This document shows positions 44,112 to 53,492 of a stretch of DNA of 64,000 nt, one piece after another. The position numbers were made by a program, and so were the translations under genes. The stretch is from Roseicyclus marinus. GTDB taxonomy: Bacteria; Pseudomonadota; Alphaproteobacteria; Rhodobacterales; Rhodobacteraceae. The DNA lies in assembly GCF_030163795.1 (NCBI RefSeq), contig NZ_JASJOF010000001.1, positions 477,582-541,581 on the forward strand, written 5' to 3'. The stretch's first letter is position 1. Each line of letters begins with the position of its first letter. The notes under the pieces are model-generated. The model saw nothing but the letters and a program-made list of their open reading frames with translations, did not search any database and was not told where the DNA came from.

Positions 44112-45590
44112 ATGGCCAAAGAGAAAAAACACCCCCGCCCCAAGGCCGAGACGCCCAAAGGCTTCCGCGATTATTTCGGCGCCGAGGTGACGGAACGCCA
44201 GCACATGCTGGAAAAGATCGCCGAGGTTTACCGCCTGCACGGCTTCGACCCGTTGGAGACGTCCGCCGTCGAAACGGTCGAGGCATTGGGCAAATTCCTC
44301 CCCGATGTCGACCGCCCGAACGAAGGCGTCTTCGCCTTCGAAGAGGACGACACCTGGCTCGCGCTCCGCTACGACCTGACGGCCCCCTTGGCGCGGGTCG
44401 CGGCCCAATACCGCAACGATCTGCCCTTCCCCTATCGCCGCTACGCGATGGGCCCGGTCTGGCGGAACGAGAAACCGGGGCCGGGCCGGTTCCGCCAATT
44501 CTATCAATGCGATGCCGATACGGTCGGCGCGCCGTCGGTCGCCGCCGATGCCGAGATCTGCGGGATGCTGGCCGATACGCTCGAGGCCGTGGGCATCCCG
44601 CGCGGCGATTACATCGTGCGGGTGAACAACCGCAAAGTCCTGAACGGCGTGCTCGAGGTCGCGGGCCTGTCGGGCGAGGACAAGGAAGCCGAACGCGGCA
44701 TCGTCCTGCGCGCCATCGACAAGCTGGACCGTCTGGGTACACAGGGCGTGCGCGCGCTTCTGGGCAAGGGCCGCGAGGATGAAAGCGGCGATTTCACCAA
44801 GGGCGCGGGGCTGGGCGAGGCTCAGGCCGATGTGATCATGGGCTTCATGGACGCCAAACGCGCCGATGGGCCGGCGACTGTTGCGCGCCTGCGCGAATTG
44901 GTGGCCGGCTCCGCCATCGGCCTCGAGGGCGTGACTGAGCTTGAAACCATCGCCGACCTCCTCGCCGCCCAAGGCTACGGCCCCGACCGCATCGTCATCG
45001 ACCCCTCGGTCGTCCGGGGCCTCGGCTACTACACCGGCCCGGTCTTCGAGGCCGAACTGACCTTCGAAATCCTCGACGAAAAGGGCCGTCCCCGCCAATT
45101 CGGCTCGGTGGCGGGCGGCGGGCGCTATGACGATCTGGTCAAGCGCTTCACGGGGCAGGAGGTTCCGGCCACGGGCGTTTCCATCGGCGTCGACCGCCTT
45201 CTGGCCGCGCTGCGCGCCAAGGGGCGGCTCACCGGCGAAACCCCCGGCCCCGTCATCGTCACCGTCATGGACCGCGACCGCATGGCCGAGTATCAGGCCA
45301 TGGCCGCGACGCTTCGCCAGGCGGGCATCCGGGCCGAGGTCTATCTGGGCAACCCCAAGAACTTCGGCAATCAGCTCAAATACGCCGACAAGCGAAGGTC
45401 CCCCGTCGCCGTGATCCAAGGCGGTGACGAGGCCGCGCGCGGCGTCGTGCAGCTCAAGGACCTGATCCTCGGCGCGAAACTGGCCGAGGAAGCGACGCTC
45501 GAGGAATGGAAATCCCAGCCCGCCCAGATCGAGGTGCCGCTGTCGGATCTTGCAGAAGAAACTCGCAAGCTTCTGGGCCGCCACCAGTGA
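44112..45590 (+). CDS. hisS: histidyl-tRNA synthetase
   Basis: The 492-residue class II enzyme charges tRNA-His. Motif 2 is [20 protein letters not shown], the histidine A-loop reads [17 protein letters not shown], and motif 3 is [16 protein letters not shown]. The N-terminus [20 protein letters not shown] is typical. The ATG at 44112 follows an in-frame open stretch that is not conserved. The stop overlaps the hisZ start (GTGA), so hisS-hisZ-hisG is one unit. Confidence 0.97.
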   Translation: MAKEKKHPRPKAETPKGFRDYFGAEVTERQHMLEKIAEVYRLHGFDPLETSAVETVEALGKFLPDVDRPNEGVFAFEEDDTWLALRYDLTAPLARVAAQYRNDLPFPYRRYAMGPVWRNEKPGPGRFRQFYQCDADTVGAPSVAADAEICGMLADTLEAVGIPRGDYIVRVNNRKVLNGVLEVAGLSGEDKEAERGIVLRAIDKLDRLGTQGVRALLGKGREDESGDFTKGAGLGEAQADVIMGFMDAKRADGPATVARLRELVAGSAIGLEGVTELETIADLLAAQGYGPDRIVIDPSVVRGLGYYTGPVFEAELTFEILDEKGRPRQFGSVAGGGRYDDLVKRFTGQEVPATGVSIGVDRLLAALRAKGRLTGETPGPVIVTVMDRDRMAEYQAMAATLRQAGIRAEVYLGNPKNFGNQLKYADKRRSPVAVIQGGDEAARGVVQLKDLILGAKLAEEATLEEWKSQPAQIEVPLSDLAEETRKLLGRHQ

Positions 45591-46726
45591 CCGACACCGG
45601 GACCATGGACACGGCCAAGACCGATAAAGCCAGCATCAGGGCCGAGGCCGCCCGCCTTTTGGCGGCCTTCGAGGCGGCGGGGGCCGTGCCCGTCGAAACC
45701 GACCTTTTGCAACCGGCCGGAACGCTCCTCGACCTTTATGGCGAGGATATTCGCGCGCGCGCCTACGTCACCCATGACCCCGACCGGGGCGAGATGATGC
45801 TGCGCCCCGATTTCACCGTCCCCGTGGTCCAGCGCCACATGGCAAACGGGGCCGATCCCGCCCGCTACGCCTACATGGGCGAGGTCTTCCGCACCCAACC
45901 CGCAGGGGCGCGGCGCCCCTCGGAATATCTTCAGGTCGGCTACGAGGTCTTTGACCGCGCCGATCCCGTCGGCGCCGATGCCGAGGTTTTCGCGCTCTTC
46001 TCCCGCCTTCTCGCCCCCCACGGCTTGCGCGCGGTGACGGGCGATATCGGCCTGCTCCTTGCCGCCATCGACACGCTGTCGACCACGGCAGCGCGCAAGG
46101 CGGCGCTGCGCCGCCACATCTGGCGGCCCCGCCGCTTCCGCGCCCTGATCGACCGGTTCACGAACCGCACGGCCCAATCGCCCGCCCGCGCCAGCCTGAT
46201 CGAGGCCGCGGTGGGGCAGGGGGCGGACAGCCTCATCGCCGCCGCCGGTCCCGAGATCGGATTGCGGTCCGCGGCCGAAATCGCGGCCCGCATCGACACG
46301 CTGATCGCAGATGCCGCAGCCCCGCCCATTCCGGCCCCCGAGGCCGAGGTTCTGGCCACGATCCTGTCGCTGAAAGCGCACTTGCCCGAGGCCTGCGAAC
46401 ATCTGCGTGATCTGTGCGTCGACATGCCCGGGCTTGTCCCCGCCGTCGACCGTTTCGCGGCCCGGATCGATGCGCTCGCCAAGGCGGGCGTTGGGGTCGA
46501 CACGATCCCGTTCGAGGCCAGCTATGGCCGTTCGACGATGGAATATTACGACGGTTTCGTCTTCGGCTTTCTCGCCCCCTCCCGCCCCGACCTGCCGCCT
46601 GCCGCGACGGGCGGGCGCTACGATGCACTCACCCGCATCCTCGGCGCGGGCCGCGAGATCCCGGCCGTGGGCGGCGTGATCCGCCCCGAGGTTCTGGCCC
46701 GTGCGGCCCAAGGGGGGCGGCCATGA
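45587..46726 (+). CDS. hisZ: ATP phosphoribosyltransferase regulatory subunit HisZ
   Basis: The 379-residue product is a HisRS paralogue: [40 protein letters not shown] and [20 protein letters not shown] match synthetase motifs, but it lacks the anticodon domain. HisZ joins the short HisG to form the active, histidine-regulated enzyme. I chose the GTG at 45587 for its four-base overlap with hisS; an ATG at 45605 is the alternative. The stop overlaps hisG (ATGA). Confidence 0.93.
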   Translation: MTDTGTMDTAKTDKASIRAEAARLLAAFEAAGAVPVETDLLQPAGTLLDLYGEDIRARAYVTHDPDRGEMMLRPDFTVPVVQRHMANGADPARYAYMGEVFRTQPAGARRPSEYLQVGYEVFDRADPVGADAEVFALFSRLLAPHGLRAVTGDIGLLLAAIDTLSTTAARKAALRRHIWRPRRFRALIDRFTNRTAQSPARASLIEAAVGQGADSLIAAAGPEIGLRSAAEIAARIDTLIADAAAPPIPAPEAEVLATILSLKAHLPEACEHLRDLCVDMPGLVPAVDRFAARIDALAKAGVGVDTIPFEASYGRSTMEYYDGFVFGFLAPSRPDLPPAATGGRYDALTRILGAGREIPAVGGVIRPEVLARAAQGGRP

Positions 46727-47415
46727 CCATCCGGCTCGGCGTGCCCTCCAAGGGGCGGTTGATGGACAAGACCTTCGCATGGTTCGCCGATCGCGGCATC
46801 GACATGCGGCGCAGCGGGTCCGACCGCGAATATGCCGCCGAGGTCGCGGGTGCCGATGTCGAACTGATGCTGCTGTCGGCGGGCGAGATCCCGCGCGAAC
46901 TGGCGGCGGGCCGCATCCACCTCGGCGTTACCGGCTCCGATCTGGTGCAGGAACGCATCCCCGCCTGGGATCAGGCGGTCGAAATCGTGGCCCCCATGGG
47001 CTTTGGCCATGCCGATCTGGTGATCGCCGTGCCGAAGGTCTGGGTCGATGTGGCCACGCTGGACGATCTCGATGCCGTCGCCGCCGCCTTCCGCGCACGC
47101 CACGGCTTCCGTCTGCGGATCGCCACGAAATACCACCGGCTCGTGCGCGATTTCCTGCGCGATGCAGGCGTCGCCGATTACCAGCTCGTCGACAGCCAGG
47201 GCGCGACCGAAGGGACCGTCGCCCATGGCAATGCCGAAGCCATCGCCGACATCACCTCCACCGGCGAGACGCTGCGCGCCAACCACCTGCGCATCCTCGA
47301 CGATGGCCTGATCCACCGCTCCGAGGCGACGCTGTTCCGCGCGCGCGGCGCGGAATGGGGCGATGCCGAACGCGCCGCGCTCAAGGATCTGGTGGCGCGC
47401 ATCGGGGTGGCGTGA
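46723..47415 (+). CDS. hisG: ATP phosphoribosyltransferase catalytic subunit, short form
   Basis: The 230-residue protein catalyses the first step of histidine synthesis, joining ATP and PRPP. It begins IRLGVPSKGRLMDKTFAWFA and contains HLGVTGSDLVQERIPAW and SQGATEGTVAHGNAEAIADI, the PRPP-binding region (the usual E-S-x-G-T-E/T-x-x type loop). The short length means that it lacks the regulatory domain and depends on HisZ, encoded immediately upstream. Confidence 0.95.
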   Translation: MTIRLGVPSKGRLMDKTFAWFADRGIDMRRSGSDREYAAEVAGADVELMLLSAGEIPRELAAGRIHLGVTGSDLVQERIPAWDQAVEIVAPMGFGHADLVIAVPKVWVDVATLDDLDAVAAAFRARHGFRLRIATKYHRLVRDFLRDAGVADYQLVDSQGATEGTVAHGNAEAIADITSTGETLRANHLRILDDGLIHRSEATLFRARGAEWGDAERAALKDLVARIGVA

Positions 47416-47426
47416 AACCGCACGAC

Positions 47427-47480
47427 CGTTGCCCAGAACCGGGCACCGGTTCTCCGCCTCTCGAAAATGCGGACAAAGGG
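47427..47480. repeat. ACCGGTT-core palindromic repeat, copy G
   Basis: CACCGGTTCTCCGCCTCTCG, AAAATGCGGAC and AAAGGG match 54938-54980 (AACCGGTTTTGCGCTTCTCG, AACATGCGGAC, AAAAGGG). It fills the gap between the convergent hisG and DUF1489 genes. Confidence 0.65.
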
Positions 47481-47918
47481 CTATAGAACCCCGATTTCGG
47501 CCAGCGCGTTCTGCAGGCTTTGCGGCAGCGCTTCTTCGCTCTCGCGGCCCTTGGGCAGATCGCGCGGCGCATCCTCGGGCGTCAGGTAGCGCCATCCTTG
47601 GAACGGGCGCTTGGGGCTTGCCGCCACCCGCACCACCTCGGGGTCCAGAACGATCCCGCAGCGCAGGATCCCGTCGCCTCCCGTCACCTCGTCCAGCCGC
47701 AAGATGCGCTGGCGGCACAGCACAAGGCCCTTGAATACCCAATAAAGCGAACCGCCGTTCAGCACCTCGTCCACGCGTTTGGGAAACATCCGCGTGACAT
47801 GGCGCGGCAGCCCGTCCGGTCCCTTGGCGCGCGGATTGCGCTGCCAGTCGAGCAGATCCTCGACCGCCTCCGCGCCGACACAAAGCTTGATGATATGGGT
47901 TGTCCCCGGTTTTCCCAC
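47481..47918 (-). CDS. DUF1489 family protein
   Basis: The GTG at 47918 gives 145 residues: VGKPGTTHIIKLCVGAEAVE, then HVTRMFPKRVDEVLNGGSLY, WVFKGLVLCRQRILRLDEV and PKRPFQGWRYLTPEDAPRDL. This matches DUF1489, an alphaproteobacterial family of unknown function, along its full length. I preferred the GTG because GGAGAGAG is well spaced before it; the ATG at 47966 would add an unconserved N-terminus. Confidence 0.8.
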   Translation of the reverse strand: MGKPGTTHIIKLCVGAEAVEDLLDWQRNPRAKGPDGLPRHVTRMFPKRVDEVLNGGSLYWVFKGLVLCRQRILRLDEVTGGDGILRCGIVLDPEVVRVAASPKRPFQGWRYLTPEDAPRDLPKGRESEEALPQSLQNALAEIGVL

Positions 47919-47942
47919 AGCTCTCTCCACAGAATCCCATGC

Positions 47943-47959
47943 CACTTCATATCGTAGTG
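47943..47959 (+). promoter_or_regulatory. possible NrdR-type box upstream of the ribonucleotide reductase
   Basis: CACTTCATATCGTAGTG has symmetric CACT/AGTG ends around an ATAT centre and lies about 80 bases before the nrdJ start. NrdR boxes have the general form ACAC-AT-rich-GTGT, so this is only a weak match. Confidence 0.25.
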
Positions 47960-48037
47960 CTGTCATTGGGATGTGCAATCTGTTGATCCGCCGCGCCTGG
48001 CGCGCTACCTTCACTGCCTGCCCAAAGGAGAGCCGCC

Positions 48038-50311
48038 ATGACCCGTTTCGCTGCCCCCATCGCCGAACAGATCTGGGACATGAAATACCGCCTCAAGGAG
48101 GCGGACGGCACGCCGCTCGACCATTCCGTCGAAGACACGTGGCGCCGCATCGCCCGCGCGCTCGCCACCGTCGAACAGGACAAGGCAGGGTGGGAAGACC
48201 GCTTTTATGCCGCGCTCGAGGATTTCAAATACCTGCCTGCGGGCCGCATCGTGGCGGGCGCGGGCACGGGCCGGTCGGTCACGCTCTTCAACTGCTTTGT
48301 CATGGGCACGATCCCCGACAGCATGGGTGGCATCTTCGACAATCTGAAAGAGGCCGCGCTGACCATGCAGCAGGGCGGGGGGATCGGCTATGATTTCTCC
48401 ACCATCCGCCCCAAGGGGGCCGAGGTGCATGGCGTCGCCGCCGATGCTTCCGGCCCGCTGTCCTTCATGGATGTCTGGGACGCGATGTGCCGCACCATCA
48501 TGTCGGCGGGCTCGCGCCGCGGCGCGATGATGGCGACGCTGCGCTGCGACCATCCCGATATCGAGGCTTTCATCGACGCCAAATCCGATCCCGCGCGCCT
48601 GCGCATGTTCAACGTCTCGGTTCTCGTCACCGACGATTTCATGGAGGCCGTGGACAAGGACGGCCCGTGGGACCTGACCTTCGGCGGCCGCGTCTACCGC
48701 ACGGTGCAGGCCCGCGACCTGTGGAACAAGATCATGCGCGCGACCTATGATTACGCCGAACCCGGCGTGATCTTCATCGACCGCATCAACGCCGAGAACA
48801 ACCTGAACTACGCCGAGACGATCGCCGCGACCAACCCTTGCGGCGAACAGCCCCTGCCGCCCTATGGCGCTTGCCTGCTCGGGTCCATCAACCTCGCCCG
48901 TCTGGTCGAGGAGCCGTTCACCAAGGCCGCCCGGATCGACCCCGCCCGGTTGACCGATCTCGTCGCCACTTCGGTCCGCATGATGGACAATGTCGTCGAC
49001 GCCTCCCGCTTTCCATTAGGGGCACAAGCGCAGGAGGCGCAGGCCAAGCGTCGGATCGGTCTGGGCGTCACGGGTCTGGCCGATGCGCTGGCCATGATCG
49101 GCCTGCGCTACGGCTCGGACGAGGCCGTGGCGCAGACGGGCGCATGGATGGAAGCCATCGCCAACGCGAGCTACCGCGCCTCCGCGCTTCTGGCCAAGGA
49201 AAAGGGCGCCTTCCCCCTCTATGACGCCGCCGCCTATGCCAAGGCCCCGATGATCACGCGGCTCTCGTCCGACGTGCAGGCGCTGATCGCCGAACACGGT
49301 CTCCGGAACGCGCTCCTGACCTCCATCGCGCCCACCGGCACGATCTCGCTTTTCGCGGGCAATGTGTCGTCGGGGATCGAACCGATCTTCGCCAATTCCT
49401 ACACCCGCAAAGTGCTGCAACCCGATGGCACCCGCACCGAGGAAGAGGTGGTGGATTACGCCGTGGCCGCATGGCGCGACCGCATGGGCGACGTGCCCCT
49501 TCCCGATCATTTCGTGACCGCCCAGACGCTTGCGCCGATGGATCACGTGCGGATGCAGGCCGCGGCCCAGCCTTGGATCGACAGCTCCATCTCCAAAACC
49601 ATCAACGTGCCTGCCGACATCTCCTTCGAGGATTTCAAGGATGTCTACGCGCAAGCCTATGCCACCGGCTGCAAGGGCTGCACCACCTACCGCCCCAATG
49701 ACGTAACAGGCTCCGTCCTCACCGTCTCCGAGACGCAGGACAAGCCCGAAGGCCAGACCGCGACCGAGGCCGCGGGCGGCGAGATCATCTACATGTCCGA
49801 ACCGCTCGACCGGCCCGCGGCGCTCGAAGGCAACACCTACAAGGTCAAATGGCCCGACAGCGAACACGCGCTCTACATCACGATCAACGACATCGTGCTT
49901 TCCGGTCACCGCCGCCCCTTCGAGGTTTTCATCAATTCCAAGAACATGGAACACTTCGCCTGGACCGTGGCGTTGACGCGGATGATCTCGGCGGTGTTCC
50001 GGCGCGGCGGCGACGTTTCCTTCGTGGTCGAAGAGCTCAAGGCCGTCTTCGACCCGCGCGGCGGGGCCTGGATGAACGGCAAATACGTGCCCTCCATCCT
50101 CGCGGCCATCGGCGGGGTGATCGAACGGCACATGGTCGCCATAGGCTTTCTCGAAGGCGAGGGGATGGGCCTCAAATCCGACCCGCAGGCGCAGGTCGTG
50201 AATCTTGGGCACAAGCCGGGGCCTGCATGCCCGTCTTGCGGGCAATACGACATGCGCATGGCCGAAGGGTGCCTCACCTGCAACAGTTGCGGCCATTCGA
50301 AATGCGCCTGA
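48038..50311 (+). CDS. nrdJ: adenosylcobalamin-dependent ribonucleoside-diphosphate reductase (class II)
   Basis: The 757-residue enzyme makes deoxynucleotides using a radical from coenzyme B12. It has NCFVMGTIPDSMGG (the first redox Cys), TMQQGGGIGYDFSTIRPKGA, the catalytic loop TNPCGEQPLPPYGACLLGS and LTSIAPTGTISLFAGNVSSG. The C-terminus has paired Cys motifs (CPSCGQYDMRMAEGCLTCNS) that may bind zinc and regenerate the active-site disulfide. No small radical-generating subunit is encoded next to it, as expected for class II. Confidence 0.94.
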   Translation: MTRFAAPIAEQIWDMKYRLKEADGTPLDHSVEDTWRRIARALATVEQDKAGWEDRFYAALEDFKYLPAGRIVAGAGTGRSVTLFNCFVMGTIPDSMGGIFDNLKEAALTMQQGGGIGYDFSTIRPKGAEVHGVAADASGPLSFMDVWDAMCRTIMSAGSRRGAMMATLRCDHPDIEAFIDAKSDPARLRMFNVSVLVTDDFMEAVDKDGPWDLTFGGRVYRTVQARDLWNKIMRATYDYAEPGVIFIDRINAENNLNYAETIAATNPCGEQPLPPYGACLLGSINLARLVEEPFTKAARIDPARLTDLVATSVRMMDNVVDASRFPLGAQAQEAQAKRRIGLGVTGLADALAMIGLRYGSDEAVAQTGAWMEAIANASYRASALLAKEKGAFPLYDAAAYAKAPMITRLSSDVQALIAEHGLRNALLTSIAPTGTISLFAGNVSSGIEPIFANSYTRKVLQPDGTRTEEEVVDYAVAAWRDRMGDVPLPDHFVTAQTLAPMDHVRMQAAAQPWIDSSISKTINVPADISFEDFKDVYAQAYATGCKGCTTYRPNDVTGSVLTVSETQDKPEGQTATEAAGGEIIYMSEPLDRPAALEGNTYKVKWPDSEHALYITINDIVLSGHRRPFEVFINSKNMEHFAWTVALTRMISAVFRRGGDVSFVVEELKAVFDPRGGAWMNGKYVPSILAAIGGVIERHMVAIGFLEGEGMGLKSDPQAQVVNLGHKPGPACPSCGQYDMRMAEGCLTCNSCGHSKCA

Positions 50312-50401
50312 ACAGCACGTCTTTGGAAAGGCGCGCAACTATTGCTAGTCTCGCCCGGTAACAGAAGGCGGGCTAACCGCCATCGGACTTGAGGCAGTCA
50401 C

Positions 50402-51391
50402 ATGGCGCAGATTTTTACCCGTTTCGGGGCGATATCCCTTGCATACTTGGCGCTGGTCGCCCCGGCGCTGGCCGAAACCCCGGCCCCCGCCGAACCGCTG
50501 TCCTACGGCGAAACCGTTCTGGCCACATCGGGCGATGCCGCCTCGGGCCGCGAGACGCTGGGCGTGGTGCGGCTGTTCACCAACGACACGCTCGCCGATC
50601 GCCGCGACCGCTGGCGCACCGGGGCCTTCTCGGTCAGCGTCTTCCGCGGCCCCGCCTGGACCGGCGCGCTCCCGACCGAGGCTTTCTCGATCCTCGAATA
50701 CCGGTTCCGCGGCGAGGCGATCTCGCCCGACAACACGATCAATCCTGCCCGTGGCGACCGTCTCTATGCCGGGACGATCTGGGCCGGCGTGCATACCCAT
50801 TACGACCTGCACGGGTTCGATGTCTCGGCCGGGGCCGATATCGCCATCACCGGCGAACAATCGGGGATCCGGTCGCTACAGGCCGGCATCCACGACGCGT
50901 TCTCGATGTCGCGCATCGGGGTCGAGAATTATCAGGTCGAGGATGGCGTCTACCTGCACGGCACGCTCGAGGTCGCCCGCTCCCTGCGCTGGCAGGGCGG
51001 CGAGATGCGCCCCTTCATCGAGCTTCAGGGCGGGGTCGAGAACATGGCCCGCCTCGGCTTCGACCTGACCTTCGGCTCGCTGGGGCAGGGCGGTTTCCTC
51101 GCCCGCGACCCGATCACCGGCCAACGCATCGCAGGCATCACGAATATCGCCGACGAAGGCGGCTGGTCGCTCCTTCTCGGGGCCGATACGGCATGGGTCG
51201 ACAGTTCCATCTTCCTGCCCGAGGAACGCGGCTTTCTGGCCGAGGAACATCGCCATCGCGCGCGCCTTGGCGTCAATTACGGCTTTGGCCAGAGCAACCT
51301 CTTCTACGGCATCACCTGGGCCTCCGAGGAATTCGTGGGCCAGCCCGTCGGGCAAGCCATCGGATCGCTCTCCATCGATATCCGCTTCTGA
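50402..51391 (+). CDS. LpxR-like (DUF2219) outer-membrane protein
   Basis: The 329-residue product starts MAQIFTRFGAISLAYLALVA with a signal peptide ending APALAETP. It has the DUF2219 opening VVRLFTNDTLADRRDRWRTG and later aromatic beta-strand repeats ending in LSIDIRF, whose C-terminal Phe is typical of beta-barrel outer-membrane proteins. LpxR removes the 3' acyloxyacyl group from lipid A. The conserved N-D of the active site is present, but I cannot confirm the rest, so enzyme activity is inferred. Confidence 0.75.
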   Translation: MAQIFTRFGAISLAYLALVAPALAETPAPAEPLSYGETVLATSGDAASGRETLGVVRLFTNDTLADRRDRWRTGAFSVSVFRGPAWTGALPTEAFSILEYRFRGEAISPDNTINPARGDRLYAGTIWAGVHTHYDLHGFDVSAGADIAITGEQSGIRSLQAGIHDAFSMSRIGVENYQVEDGVYLHGTLEVARSLRWQGGEMRPFIELQGGVENMARLGFDLTFGSLGQGGFLARDPITGQRIAGITNIADEGGWSLLLGADTAWVDSSIFLPEERGFLAEEHRHRARLGVNYGFGQSNLFYGITWASEEFVGQPVGQAIGSLSIDIRF

Positions 51392-51506
51392 TATTTTGGG
51401 GGTGCCGCCCTCTCGAACGCTATACACAGCGAATCACCTCTGATATGGTGTCCGGAACAGCACGGCCGACCAACGGCCGGCTTTCATAACCTGATGAGGC
51501 AGGGTG

Positions 51507-52586
51507 ATGGGCACGGGCTTTCGGGGCGCGTTCGTGATCTCATGGGCGCAAACCCGCGTCGAGGGATTTCCGGCGGAAGATCAGGCGGATCTGATCGCCG
51601 GCATGACATGGAGCTGGCACGGCCGGGCCCTCCCGCTCGAGGGCGATGGCGCGGCGCTCGTGCTTCCCTCCAGCCGCGATCACGATGCGATCCGTGGCCG
51701 CGCCGCCCGTGTCGTGCGCAAACTCCTCCAACGCCCCGAACCCGGCCCCGCCGAACTGGCGCTCGACGACACCGATACGCTCCTGCGCGGGGCCTTCGTC
51801 GTGTCGGACGGGGTGCGCTTTTTCACGATGGTGCCCATCCTGGTCGAAGACGGCGCAACGCCCCTGCTGATGTTCGCCGATGACGTGCCGCCGCCCGACC
51901 GCGACCTCATGGTCGTGCAATGCTCCGACCGGATGCTGCGCCCCACGCCCTCCGAACGGCCCTCGGTCATCTGCTTCACCCCCGGAACGCGCCTGCGCAC
52001 CGAAAAGGGCGAGGTCGCGATCGAGGATCTGGGCCCCGAAGATCGGCTTCTGACCCGTGACAACGGCCCGCAATCCGTGCTCTGGACCGGCCACCGCCGC
52101 ATGTCCGGCGCGCGCCTCTTCGCCATGCCCGAAACCCGGCCCGTCCGCATCCGCCGTGGCGCGCTGGGCGTCGACCGCCCCGAGGACGACCTGATCGTCA
52201 GCCCCGAACACCGCGTTCTGCTGCGCGGCCGCGCCGCCCGCGATCTCTGGGGCGAACCCGAGGTTCTGGTGCGCGCCGCCGACCTGGTGGGCGACCGCTA
52301 CATCACCATCGACCATTCCCTGCGCGAGACATGGTACATCCACCTCATGCTCGAACGCCACGAGGTGATCTGGGCCAACGGGCTCGAGGTGGAAACCTTC
52401 CACCCCGGCTTCATGGGCCTCGAGACCCTGACGGGGATGCAGCGCGACCTGATGTTCGACCTGCGCCCCGAACTGGCCGCCAATCCCGATCTCTACGGCC
52501 CGCCGGTCCGCCGCATGGTCACCCGCGCCGAGGCCGCGATCCTTGTGGGCGGCTCGCCCGCCCTTTCGGTCACCGCACGGCATTGA
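51507..52586 (+). CDS. Hint-domain (hedgehog/intein) protein
   Basis: The 359-residue product has an N-terminal region of no clear family (residues 1-150) and then a Hint_2 domain: [20 protein letters not shown] with the first-position Cys, [20 protein letters not shown] and [11 protein letters not shown]. Later come [18 protein letters not shown] and a C-terminal tail. Such proteins are numerous in Rhodobacterales; some carry calcium-binding repeats, but none are seen here. Whether it self-processes is unknown. The gene start could be the GTG three bases upstream. Confidence 0.8.
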   Translation: MGTGFRGAFVISWAQTRVEGFPAEDQADLIAGMTWSWHGRALPLEGDGAALVLPSSRDHDAIRGRAARVVRKLLQRPEPGPAELALDDTDTLLRGAFVVSDGVRFFTMVPILVEDGATPLLMFADDVPPPDRDLMVVQCSDRMLRPTPSERPSVICFTPGTRLRTEKGEVAIEDLGPEDRLLTRDNGPQSVLWTGHRRMSGARLFAMPETRPVRIRRGALGVDRPEDDLIVSPEHRVLLRGRAARDLWGEPEVLVRAADLVGDRYITIDHSLRETWYIHLMLERHEVIWANGLEVETFHPGFMGLETLTGMQRDLMFDLRPELAANPDLYGPPVRRMVTRAEAAILVGGSPALSVTARH

Positions 52587-52623
52587 CACCCCGCGCGACA
52601 GCGCCTATCAGCCGCGCACGTTT

Positions 52624-52654
52624 CCCGGTCCGCAAGGGCCGGGTTGCTATTTTT
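52624..52654 (+). terminator. GNRA-loop hairpin with T-run upstream of rpsD (terminator or attenuator)
   Basis: CCCGGTCC, a GCAA tetraloop and GGGCCGGG form an 8-bp stem with one G-U pair, followed by TTGCTATTTTT. It lies 38 bases past the Hint gene stop and 107 bases before rpsD, so it may end the former transcript or attenuate the latter. Confidence 0.55.
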
Positions 52655-52761
52655 GGTGTTGGTGGCTCCCGCAAGGGATGACCTGTCGGCCTTCGGGCAA
52701 AGGACAACGCCCTTCACAGCAGGCCTCGCACGGGGTCGGCACATCAGAAGGAGATCAGACG

Positions 52762-53382
52762 GTGACCAAACGCACCTCTGCCAAGTACAAGATCGACCGC
52801 CGCATGGGCGAAAACATCTGGGGCCGCCCCAAGTCCCCGGTGAACAAGCGCGACTACGGCCCGGGCCAGCACGGCCAGCGCCGCAAGGGCAAGATGTCGG
52901 ACTTCGGTCTGCAGCTGCGCGCCAAGCAAAAGCTCAAGGGCTATTACGGCGACATGACGGAAAAGCAGTTCCGTCGGATCTACGCCGAAGCCGAGCGTGT
53001 GCGCGGCGACACCGGTGAAAACCTCATCGGCCTGCTGGAGCGTCGCCTCGATGCCGTGGTCTACCGCGCCAAGTTCGTGGCGACCATCTTCGCGGCCCGC
53101 CAGTTCGTGAACCACGGCCACGTGCTCGTGAACGGCCAGCGCGTGAACATCCCCTCCTACCGCGTCAAGGAAGGCGACGTGATCGAGGTGCGCCAGAAGT
53201 CCAAGCAGATGGCCGTCCTCCTCGAAGCCGTCCAGCTGGCCGAGCGTGACGTCCCCGATTACATCGAGGCCGACCATTCCAAGATGACCGCCACCTTCGT
53301 GCGGACCCCCGGTCTGGGCGATGTGCCCTACCCGGTCATGATGGAACCCAACCTCGTCATCGAATATTACGCGCAGAACTGA
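52762..53382 (+). CDS. rpsD: 30S ribosomal protein S4
   Basis: The 206-residue protein binds 16S rRNA early in 30S assembly. It begins with GTG ([20 protein letters not shown]) after AGAAGGAGATC, a strong ribosome site. It contains the S4 domain [20 protein letters not shown], with [20 protein letters not shown], and ends VIEYYAQN. The length is exactly as expected. It is a monocistronic unit with its own terminator. Confidence 0.97.
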   Translation: MTKRTSAKYKIDRRMGENIWGRPKSPVNKRDYGPGQHGQRRKGKMSDFGLQLRAKQKLKGYYGDMTEKQFRRIYAEAERVRGDTGENLIGLLERRLDAVVYRAKFVATIFAARQFVNHGHVLVNGQRVNIPSYRVKEGDVIEVRQKSKQMAVLLEAVQLAERDVPDYIEADHSKMTATFVRTPGLGDVPYPVMMEPNLVIEYYAQN

Positions 53383-53406
53383 TATCTGCCGCACGCGAAT
53401 GTCACG

Positions 53407-53435
53407 GGGCCGTGCCACACTGGCACGGCCCTTTT
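53407..53435 (+). terminator. rpsD terminator
   Basis: GGGCCGTGCCA, loop CAC and TGGCACGGCCC form an 11-bp perfect stem followed by TTTTC, 24 bases past the rpsD stop. Confidence 0.9.
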
Positions 53436-53492
53436 CGTTTCAGAACCAGCATTCTACGATCCGCCTGTCCCGATCCCCGGCCGGAGCCCGCC

